Shown: in pieces, positions 55,890 through 64,000 of the stretch
How the letters are laid out: every line of letters starts with the position of its first letter
How positions within the stretch are numbered: the stretch's first letter is position 1
Assembly: GCA_951394405.1 (NCBI GenBank)
Contig: OX596340.1
Location: 558,001 to 622,000, forward strand
DNA: 64,000 nt
Direction: 5' to 3'
From: Coprinellus micaceus
Lineage: Eukaryota; Basidiomycota; Agaricomycetes; Agaricales; Psathyrellaceae
Program-made: the position numbers and the translations under genes
Notes under the pieces: generated by a model
Told to the model about the DNA's origin: nothing
Databases searched by the model: none
Seen by the model: only the letters and a program-made list of their open reading frames with translations

Positions 55890-58870
55890 AGTCCATGCAT
55901 CTCATGAATGTATACTTAGACGCCGACCATCGAGCAATTCGTTTGCTCGACCGTCGCGCAGAATCACTACCAGCCATGGACTACATCGCTGGAGACTTCA
56001 ACTGTCACTCTAGGGAGTGGGACGATGCCGTTCCAAACCATGGAGACACAGCCATTCTACTGCTGGAAACAGCTGCCCGCCTGGCTGTGGAGTACTCCCC
56101 ACCCGCTAATCCAGGACCCACCTATGTGTCCTACGCCGATGCAAACATCAAGTCCGTAATAGACATGGTGTTTGTTCAACCTGCCTACGTCCTCTCAGCC
56201 GCGCCGCTAAGAGATCATGACCTCAAGGGGACCTCGGACCACTATCCGCTGTCCTCTGTCATCAAACTCGGCACCCATGCTGAGCGTATCAAGGGTCGCA
56301 CCCTCAAGGAGGATGCGGTGGCCCCGTTCTTTATGCAGGTTGAAAAGGAGATGCCCGGTCTCTCCGACCTGTACGATCTCAACACTGCAGAAGGAGTGGA
56401 GCAACTCTCTGTGGCAATTGAAAAGGTGTTCTCAGATGCGTGGTTCGCCCACTCAGAAGAGTACATCATTACCCCCCGCTCAAAAAAGTGGTGGACTGAC
56501 GAATGTCAGAAGGCGTACGACGAGTGGAAAGAGGATGACTCCGCTGAAACCCGTGCTGCATTTCGACATCTTGTAAAGAAGACGAGGCGAGAGTTCTTCG
56601 ATGAGCGCATCAAGGACATCTCAGAAACAGACAAGCGCCCCTGGGACCTAATGGACTGGGTCAAGGAGCGCAAGAACCCGCCGTGCGAGGCTATCCAACA
56701 TAATGGACAGCCTTGTCACAATCTCGACCAGCTTTGGGGTGCCTTACACGGAACCTACAATGCGGCCAACGACTGACCGGTCGATCTGAGTTTACTGGAC
56801 GAACTCCCTGACGAGCCTGTCAGGGAGTGGCCAGTATTCTCTCTCTTAGAAATGAGGCAAGCCTTAGAGGCATGCTCATCTCGTTCCGCTCCGGGTCCTG
56901 ACCATGTAACATGGCAGCACCTGAAGTATATCTTCACTGTACCTGAATGTGAAAAGGTCGTGATGGACTTGGCCAATGCATGCATAAAAACCGGGCATTG
57001 GCCAAAGCACTTCAAGGACTCGCTTTCGATTATCATACCGAAACCGAATAAGCCGTCCTACTCCACCCCAAAGGCGTTCAGACCCATTGTGCTTCTGAAC
57101 ACCCTTGGAAAATTGGTTGAAAAGATGATTTCCAACCGCTTTCAGTTTGACATGATCAAGTACGATCTTGTCGATCCAAATCAAATGGGAGGGGTGCGCC
57201 AGCGCTCCACCGAAGACGCTGGCCTATTCCTGACACACTTGGTGCGGACGGGGTGGGCAGCAGGGCTGAAGACAAGTGTTGTAGCCTTCGACATCGCCCA
57301 GTTCTTTCCGTCCATTAACCACGAGTTCCTACTCGAGGTACTTCGCAAGCAAGGCTTCCACCCCATGGTGGTAACCTTCTTTGAATCCTACCTGGTGGAG
57401 CGACACACATCTTATGTGTGGAATGGCTCTATCTCGGAACCTTTCCGGGTGGATGTAGGGGTGGGTCAGGGCTCTGCCCTCTCACCTGTACTATCTGCCC
57501 TTGTCATAGCTCCAATAATGAAGCTATTTCGATTGAGGCCAGAGGGGAAACTCGCTACCTTAATATCATACGTGGACGATGGTACCATCATCGTCCAGTC
57601 TCGCGATATCAAAGAGAACTGCGTGCATCTGTACCATGCATACCAGTGTCTCTTCAATATGTTTACAAAGGCAGGGCTCGTCTTGGAACACGACAAGACA
57701 GAACTCTTCCATTTCTCCAAAGGCCATACGGACTTCCGTATGCCCCTTGATCTCGGATATGCCCCCTTCACAGGGGACACCCCTCTGAAACCCAAGCAGT
57801 ACTGGCGCTACTTGGGCTTCTTCTTCAACCGGTTCTTGTCGTTCAAAGAACATATCCAGTACTACTCGACCAAGGCTCTCACCACCGTAATGGCAATGAG
57901 GATGCTTGGTAACTCTACTCGAGGGCTGTCACCCAAGAACAAACGCATCCTGTTTCGTGCGTGTGTGATACCCATCTGCACGTACGGACATAGGTTGTGG
58001 TACTATGAGGGCGCCAAAATCCAAGGCGCACTCAAAATTCTAACCTCCATGCAGCGTAAGGCAGCATGCTGGATAATAGGAGCGTTTCGTACGTCTCCTA
58101 CTGGAGGAGTGGAGTGCCTCGCAGGCCTCCCACCCATTCGTCTTCACCTTCGGAAGCTTTCACAGTGTGCTGTGTTCCGAACGGCGACATTATCTGACAC
58201 ACACCCCTTGCGCTCCCTCTTACCAGAGGAACACAGGGGAAGTGCCTCCCCCCATTATGGGGCCGCCTGTCACCTCTCCCTGGTGAACCGCGGCCGCGTA
58301 AGGGACGCCATAGGCCAGACCCTCAGGGGACTGCCCAAACTGACGGAGAAGTTCGAGCCATGTGCGGTCGAAAACACTCCAGGATCTAGGATGATGGACC
58401 CCTATGGGGCCCAAGTCCACTTCAACAGTTTCCAGCGGTACGGCGAAGATATCTTTGAACGTCGCCGACAGGAACTGAATGCTCTTTGGAACTCTCTGAG
58501 TACCAACGTTCGCACGGTGTGCATGGGGGTGGACGTGTCTGTCCCCAAGGCCACCAGGCATAATGTGACCGCGGCCTACGTGTACAAAGGCCTAGGCAAC
58601 CAACGGAGCAAAGGAGTCATGGTGGCAGGACGTGTCCTGTCGTCTGATGCTGAGCTCCTAGCGATTTGCATGGCAATTGGAAGGGCTACGGCCCTAGAAG
58701 ATTGTGATCGGATTGCGATATTTACTGATTCCCTGGCCATGGCTAAGAGAGCAGTCGATCCGGGGATCCATTCGGGCCAGGCATTTTCACTTGCGACCTG
58801 CAAGGCCCTCCGCACCTGGTTTGCCGCCAAGGCGGACAGACGGGTGGACTTCATCGAGACCCCTTCAAAG
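55890..58870 (+). pseudogene. LINE A5 ORF2 part (endonuclease end, RT, RNase H start)
   Basis: From MHLMNVYLDADHRAI: GDFNCHS and SDHYPL are present, then TGA at 56774-56776 (AND-stop-PVDL), the same codon as in A1 and A2. RT is open from MRQALEA (56852), with FDIAQFFPS, GVGQGSALSP and SYVDDGTI. RNase H shows GVDVSVPKATRHN and FTDSLAMAKRA. The frame closes at TGA 58874-58876, created by the C2 LTR. Confidence 0.88.
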
Positions 58871-59123
58871 TGTTGAAAGTGTAACTGGGGGCAGGGACAC
58901 TGAAGCCTCTAGGTCAGAGTACTGAACTAAGGGGCCTCAGGGCAATACATGGAGTGTTGATACAGAGGAATCAGGTCACATGATGCTAGATGATCCAGAT
59001 ATGATAACTAAGTCCGATTAGATCAAGATAACTGATGAAGGGGAAGATCATGATGGATAAGGGTGATCTGTGAATGGATAAGGATGGATAAGGGTGGAGT
59101 CACCTAGTCACCAAGTTCCAACA
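58871..59123 (-). repeat. Copia C2 3' LTR, 253 bp
   Basis: Ends TGTTGGAAC...CTTTCAACA on the minus strand. Apart from the 57-bp duplication in C1, the two LTRs differ at only a few bases. The polypurine tract (AAGGGAGTG on the minus strand, 59124-59132) borders it on the inner side, confirming this is the 3' LTR. Confidence 0.92.
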
Positions 59124-59282
59124 CACTCCCTTGACTGAGACTCACTCCCTTCAGTCAACACACTCCCTTAATCTGCACGGAGTCCAAGTCGTTCTCGTGC
59201 AAGTCAGATGGCTGGAAGAGGAACGGCCTTGGTGAGGCAGTCTGCAGGCTGCTCAGTGCCCTTGATGTGAACAGGGGCAATG

Positions 59283-59562
59283 TGTTGTGTTGTGCTCAGT
59301 CACAATCCAATGGCATTGACCTCTGCCCTCGCAGGCTCACAGACTGCCGTCAGCCACACATAGGTTCCCAGTGCAACCATCGTGTGCAACAGTCTAACCG
59401 AGCCTGGGCACGTCTAGCTTGGCTGTTTGGTACCCCATTCAGTTAGCAGTTCATGCAACCAAGACCGGATAGCTCAGTGGTTAGAGCATCCACCCGGAGA
59501 TGGGAAGGTCCTTGGTTCAAACCCAGGTCTGGTCATTCTTTTCTGTCACTTGTGTCGCAACA
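59283..59562 (+). mobile_element. 280-bp solo-LTR-like element with tRNA-like module, copy 2
   Basis: Same ends (TGTTGTG...CGCAACA) and length as copy 1, flanked by a perfect 5-bp duplication CAATG (59278-59282 and 59563-59567) of C2 RNase H sequence. The uninterrupted copia sequence would be GGGGCAATGGTACC, matching the GATGGTACC start of the C1 fragment. The tRNA-like module is at 59463-59534. Confidence 0.92.
59463..59534 (+). other. tRNA-like sequence (72 nt), copy 2
   Basis: Identical to the copy 1 module across all 72 nt as far as I can read: acceptor, D and T arms intact, anticodon arm disrupted, A and B boxes present, TTTT about 5 nt downstream. Confidence 0.8.
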
Positions 59563-61085
59563 CAATGGTACCAGCTTCCACAATATCTCGCAGCCAGAAG
59601 AACCGCAGATCCAGATGCTTCATGCGTCCAAAGTGCTTGGGGTTCTTGCTGACACTGATAGCTGACTGGTTGTCGATGTGGAGGGTGGAGGGACCATGCT
59701 GGGGGAAGCCAAACTCGCCAAGGATGTTGCACATCCATAGGATCTCCTTTCCAGCCTCAACTGCAATCATGTACTCAGCCTCTGTGCTAGAGAGAGCAAC
59801 GATGGTCTGCAGCTTGCTGGACCAGCTCACAGCACCTCCAGCCACAGTGGTGACATAACCACCAGTAGAGCGTCCAGAATCAAGGCAGTCACCATGGGAG
59901 GCGTCACAGTAGGTCTCAAATGTGACTGAGTCGACGCCTTTTCCACTGTAGGTGAGCTTGTAATCCATGGAGCCCTTGAGGTAGCGAAGGAGGTGCTTGA
60001 GAGCAGCCCAGTGACGAGGTCCTGGATTGGCGCTGAAGCGGCCAAGGAAGCCAACGGCGTAGGAGATGTCAGGACGAGTCATGGTGGCAAGGTAGAGGAT
60101 GGCACCAAGGATGCTGAGGTAGGGGATGCTGCGCATGAACTCAATCTCTTCCTGGGTGATAGGACCCATGGACTTGGAGAGCTTGATCCCAGGAGGGAGA
60201 GGAGTGCCTACAGGGCTGCAGGACTCGAAACCGTAACGAGCAAGGATGTCGATGATGTACTGGCGCTGGGAGAGGGAGATGGACCGGTTGGGGCGATCCC
60301 TGATGACTTCAACACCAAGGATGAACTTGGTTTCACCCAAGTCACGCAGCTTGAACCGCTTGGAGAGCTCCTCCACAGTTCGATCCAGTGCCTCCTTGCT
60401 CTTGGAGGCCAGAGTCACATCGTCAATGTAGACGGGGAGGATGATGCGGACGTCTCCATGAGCGTAGATGTAGACAGATCGGTCAGACTGGAGTCGAGTG
60501 AATCCCATGTCCAGAAGCGTGGCATGCAGCTTCTTGTTCCACTGCCTAGCACCTTGCTTGAGGCCATACAGCGACTTCTTGAGCAGGCACACCATGTTGG
60601 GACCACCTTGGTGGAATCCCTCAGGCTGGCGCATGTAGATGACTTCGTCCAAGTCGCCGTTGGTGAAGGCAGAGGAGAAGTCGCAGGAACGAAGGTGCAT
60701 GTCCTCAATCCCAGCAGCTGCAAGGGCGTTACGAAAGGCGGCAGGACGGAAGGTGGGGGCATAGGTCTCAGAGTAGTCGATCCCAGGACGTTGGCTGCAG
60801 CCCTTGGCCACAATACGACCCTTGAAGCGTTCAACCTTGCCGTCAGGAGTGCGTTTGGTCTTGAAGACCCAGCCAGAGGGGATGGCCTTGGCTCCAGGAG
60901 GCAGTTCGACTAGCTCCCAAGTCCCATTGCCTGTGAGGGTGAGGATCTCCTCGCATGCAGCAGCTTCCCAGTGCTGACTATCAGGCCGAGCAAGGGCTTC
61001 CCTGTAGGTATGAGGGTCACCAGTGGCAGAGACACCTGCAAAGTCGTTGACTTCCCCGTATCCACCCATGTCGTCATCACTCTCA

Positions 61086-61087
<2 letters not shown>

Positions 61088-61123
<36 letters not shown>

Positions 61124-64000
61124 AATTCAGCTTTTATATTCCGGGGCACATAGGCAGTCCGGTCGCTAGCTACTACACAAAGTATTTCTACGATACATAC
61201 AGCCGGCATTTGCAAACAGACGCATAAACGCAGCGATGGGGCGAAAGATAGGACTCCCCCGAAGCGAAGTCCAAGACTGATGTGCGAAGCCTTGGTAGGC
61301 GACGCCAGAAGGACAAGCTTTATTGCGGTGCCCCTCCCCAGACTTAGCCGACCGGCTACTAAGTAAACGCGTTTCGATCTAGGCTCCCAGCAGGTTCCCC
61401 ACGCCCACCGGCAGGCACCTCCGTAGAAGCACCCAACTTCGTCCAGCGCTCATCCGCATCAGTTGTGGGGACTGACATGTCACGCCGGCTACCCAGTCCT
61501 ACCCGCGTAAACCGTTGGCCTTTACAGCCTGGTCCAGGAAAGGCCGCAAGCCACTCATCCAATACCCACTGGCGGTGGGTGACGATATTGGAACCCGAAA
61601 GAAAAAGCGGGCGGGTTCTCCATCAAGAATCCGACGAACTCACGCAAAAAGCGAGGAATCCGATCGAGAGTTTCAAGCACTCCGCAGTGCGTGAAGATAT
61701 GACGCCGGGTCTGCGTCGGGTGACCACACTCACATTCATGAGTGTCGTGGCCTGGAATGTTAAACCGTCGATAGTACTCGCCTATCGGGGCATGATTGAG
61801 AACTGCTCTGGCAAAACGAGCGCAGAGTACGTTGTCCTCGTTGACATTACGTAGCCACGTACCGCCATTGGCGTACGTGGGACGAAGAGGCTTCCCCTTG
61901 GGGTCGCTGAACACCAGGAACTGATGTCCGAGATAGTCAGGGTCGCGGGCCAAAGTGGTCCACGCATCTAACGCTGAGTCGGCAACGTGCTTGCGCACGC
62001 TATCCAACGAAGTTTCCGGCCTCTCTCCCAGAACGATGGGAGGGAGGCTGCGAGCACGAAGGTGTGCCTGGTGCTGGATCCCCCATTCCAACTTGGAGGG
62101 GACCTCAACGAACATAACCTTACGGTCAGGGAACCCTGACAGCCAGGCGACAAGCTTCTGACAAACGGAAAGCGAATGGGCCTGTCCTGAATGGACAGAC
62201 GGGTCTACCACTCGTTTTGCCATGGCAATAGAGTCGGTGAAGATGACTATCCGGTCGCAATCCTTGAGGGACGAACCCTTAAGGACTGCATTCCGGATCG
62301 CAAAGAGCTCGGCGTCAGACGCCAGCACCTTGCCCGCTGCCCAAGCAGACGAGCCAGAGAGGTCGATCGGGCCTTCGAACACGAAGGCCGCGGTCGCATG
62401 ATGCCTGGTCGATGTCTTGGGAACAGACGCATCCGTCCCAAAACACACCGTGCGTGGTTGCCCACGCGCGACATTGAACAGGGTATTGAGTTCGGTACGC
62501 CTCCGGTTGAGGGGCTCCTCACCATAGGTATCGTACTCATTGAATTTGACCTGGGCCTCGAAGAGGTCCATAAGTCGAAGACCTGGCAAGGCCTCCTCCG
62601 CGACAGGGGAGAAGACCTCCGTGAGCGAACCCAGATTCTTGGCCGTCTGAGTAATCGCATCACGCACCTTGCCCTGCTTCTCAAGTGGAAGCCAGACAGA
62701 TGAACCGTCATGTGGGTCGGCGCCCTTCCGGAACTCCTCAGGTAAGAGGGAGCGGAGAGGGTGCGTTTCCGAGAGGGTCGCCGTCCTGAAAACCGCCCGT
62801 TGGGACAGCTTCCGAAGATGGAGACGAATGGGAGGGAGGCCTGCAAGGCACTCAACTCCTCCAGTAGGGGACGTGCGAAACGCCCCCACAATCCAGCATG
62901 CGGCTTTACGCTGCATGGTGGTCAGAGCTTTGAGGGCGCCAACGTTCTTGGCTCCCTCATAATACCAGAGTCTATGTCCGTACGTTGCGACCGGAAGGAC
63001 GCACGCACGGAATAAGATCCGTTTGTTCTTGGGAGTTAACCCTCGAGTAGAGTTGCCCAGCATCCTCATCGCCATTACAGTGGTGAGTGCTTTGCAAGTG
63101 TAATACCGTACGTGCTCCTGGAACGTGAGCTTCCGATCAAAGTAGAAACCCAAGTATCTCCAAAACTTCTTGGGTTTGAGAGGGGTATCCCCCGTGAAGG
63201 GGGCAAACCCAAGGTCGATAGGGCGATCCCAACCGGAATGCGCTCTACTGAAGTGGAACAGCTCGTTCTTGGTATGTTCCATAACCAAGCCCGCTGCTGT
63301 AAATAGGTCGAACATAACCGCGTATGCATGGCGAAGCATCACACAGTTCGTTGCGATGTCTGGAGACTGAGCCGCAAAGGATCCGTCATCCACATAAGAT
63401 ATGAGAGTGGTGCCCAAGCCCCGCTCCCGTATGCGATATAGCTTCATGATAGGAGCTACGATGAGCGCAGACAGGACTGGGGACAGGGCAGAGCCCTGGC
63501 CCACTCCAACATCCGCGCGAAAGGGTTCCGAGGTGTAGTTGTTCCACACATAGGACGTGTGTCTCTCCACCAAGTATGATTTAAAGAAGGCCACCACCCG
63601 AGGGTGAAAGCCCATCTTGCGAAGTACCTCGAGTAAAAACTCGTGGTTGATTGAGGGGAAGAACTGAGCAATGTCGAAGGCCAACACGCTCGTATGATAC
63701 CCCTTGGCCCAACCTGTTCGCACCAAGTGTGTCAGGTATAAGCCGGCGTCTTCGGTGGAGCGCTGACGCACCCCTCCCATTTGATTAGGGTCGACAAGAT
63801 CATACTTGATCATGTCGAACTGGAAACGGTTGGAAATCATCTTTTCAACCAATTTACCAAGGGTGTTCAGGAGCACGATGGGCCTGAACGCCTTCGGCGT
63901 GTCATAGGACGGTTTATTCGGTTTGGGGATAATAACCGATACCGAATCCTTAAAGTGTTTCGGCCAATGCCCCACCTCCATGCATGCATTAGCCAAATCG
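61088..64000 (-). mobile_element. LINE B4, continues past the window end
   Basis: Family B copy in minus orientation with a 35-nt poly(T) (61088-61122), 3' UTR 61123-61554, and ORF2 to the end of the window. It is inserted in C2 between the codons for DESDDD and the preceding linker. CTCTCATC at 61080-61087 should recur at its 5' end if a TSD exists. Confidence 0.92.
61555..64000 (-). CDS. LINE B4 ORF2 C-terminal 815 codons, open at the window end
   Basis: An uninterrupted frame from the window edge to TGA 61555-61557 covers RT (IIPKPNKPSYDTPKAFRP, FDIAQFFPSINHEF, GVGQGSALSP, SYVDDGSF), RNase H (GTDASVPKTSTRHH, SDAELFAI, FTDSIAMAKRV) and the final CECGHPTQTRRHIFTHC motif. No stops or frameshifts are seen, so this could be part of a functional family B ORF2. 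The state of the N-terminal part is unknown. Confidence 0.85.
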   Translation of the reverse strand, partial: DLANACMEVGHWPKHFKDSVSVIIPKPNKPSYDTPKAFRPIVLLNTLGKLVEKMISNRFQFDMIKYDLVDPNQMGGVRQRSTEDAGLYLTHLVRTGWAKGYHTSVLAFDIAQFFPSINHEFLLEVLRKMGFHPRVVAFFKSYLVERHTSYVWNNYTSEPFRADVGVGQGSALSPVLSALIVAPIMKLYRIRERGLGTTLISYVDDGSFAAQSPDIATNCVMLRHAYAVMFDLFTAAGLVMEHTKNELFHFSRAHSGWDRPIDLGFAPFTGDTPLKPKKFWRYLGFYFDRKLTFQEHVRYYTCKALTTVMAMRMLGNSTRGLTPKNKRILFRACVLPVATYGHRLWYYEGAKNVGALKALTTMQRKAACWIVGAFRTSPTGGVECLAGLPPIRLHLRKLSQRAVFRTATLSETHPLRSLLPEEFRKGADPHDGSSVWLPLEKQGKVRDAITQTAKNLGSLTEVFSPVAEEALPGLRLMDLFEAQVKFNEYDTYGEEPLNRRRTELNTLFNVARGQPRTVCFGTDASVPKTSTRHHATAAFVFEGPIDLSGSSAWAAGKVLASDAELFAIRNAVLKGSSLKDCDRIVIFTDSIAMAKRVVDPSVHSGQAHSLSVCQKLVAWLSGFPDRKVMFVEVPSKLEWGIQHQAHLRARSLPPIVLGERPETSLDSVRKHVADSALDAWTTLARDPDYLGHQFLVFSDPKGKPLRPTYANGGTWLRNVNEDNVLCARFARAVLNHAPIGEYYRRFNIPGHDTHECECGHPTQTRRHIFTHCGVLETLDRIPRFLREFVGFLMENPPAFSFGFQYRHPPPVGIG

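Larger units (their letters stand above)
55603..58870 (+). mobile_element. LINE A5, 5'-truncated, cut by copia C2
   Basis: A family A copy whose first bases (AAGAGCCC, codons for DEPMHLM) adjoin C3 at GAATCTGAA. The 280-bp solo-LTR-like element is inserted only a few bases inside (55610-55889). The copy is cut in RNase H after the codons for FIETPSK by the C2 LTR. The remainder should lie past the C2 5' LTR, outside the window. Confidence 0.85.
58871..61087 (-). mobile_element. Copia element C2 (-), 3' part, continues past the window
   Basis: 3' LTR at 58871-59123, polypurine tract, then RNase H and RT to 61087, where LINE B4 is inserted. The 280-bp element copy 2 lies in its RNase H region. 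It sits in A5 with CAAAG as the expected target duplication; the other side is not visible. Unlike C1, it retains the whole RT and RNase H. Confidence 0.9.
59204..61087 (-). pseudogene. Copia C2 RT-RNase H, split by a 280-bp insertion
   Basis: Open from 61087 (DDDMGGYGEVNDF) through RT_2: DFSSAFTNGDLDE (first catalytic Asp), YIDDVTLAS, KSLYGLKQGARQW, then RNase H YCDASHGDCLDSG, SSTEAEY and IDNQSAI. The frame is cut at 59568 by the 280-bp element. On the other side (59282-59204) the codons IAPVHIKGTEQPADCLTKAV follow and end in TGA at 59204-59206, a typical copia pol C-terminus. Removing the insertion and one TSD copy gives an uninterrupted end. The N-terminal half is separated by B4. Confidence 0.9.

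Overview
The window is fungal nuclear DNA, most likely from an agaricomycete basidiomycete. The evidence is a FUNK1-type kinase gene with five short GT-AG introns (44-65 bp), Tad1-like LINEs whose ORF2 carries endonuclease, reverse transcriptase (RT) and RNase H domains, and Ty1/copia elements. The species cannot be fixed from the sequence.

Left arm (1-11927) is ordinary gene space. It holds the end of a proline-rich protein (11-2536), a weak hypothetical ORF (4432-4881, minus), the FUNK1 kinase gene (5926-8652, minus, six exons, 820 aa), a degraded second copy of that gene's 3' end (about 10359-10720) and a small acidic protein (11376-11723). A 635-bp segment with perfect 24-bp inverted ends (8724-9358) lies directly upstream of the kinase and contains its TATA box.

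Right arm (11928-64000) is almost entirely retrotransposons nested in retrotransposons. I call the two LINE families A (copies A1-A5, A7) and B (B1-B5; B5 is a patch), and the copia copies C1-C3. Target-site duplications (TSDs) read directly from the sequence allow the order of insertion to be rebuilt. C3 (copia, +) was hit by A7, B2, A4 and A5. A7 was hit by C1 (copia, -). C1 was hit by A1, A2, A3 and B1. A3 received a 2.8-kb long-inverted-repeat element, B2 a mariner-like MITE, A4 the full-length B3, and A5 a 280-bp solo-LTR-like element plus C2 (copia, -). C2 received a second copy of the 280-bp element and B4, which runs off the window. The 5' part of C3, the 3' part of A7 and the 3' part of C1 are missing, which implies a deletion at about 11928, next to a 37-bp hairpin.

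Most intact coding capacity: A4 has an uninterrupted ORF2 of about 1288 aa, but its ORF1 is split by B3. B3 has complete ends, an intact ORF1 (769 aa) and an ORF2 with one nonsense codon. C1 and C3 share an integrase deletion. C2 keeps an open RT domain.

Most unusual item: two 280-bp copies with TG...CA ends and 5-bp TSDs, as in solo LTRs, each containing a 72-nt tRNA-like sequence with Pol III A and B boxes and a T-run terminator.
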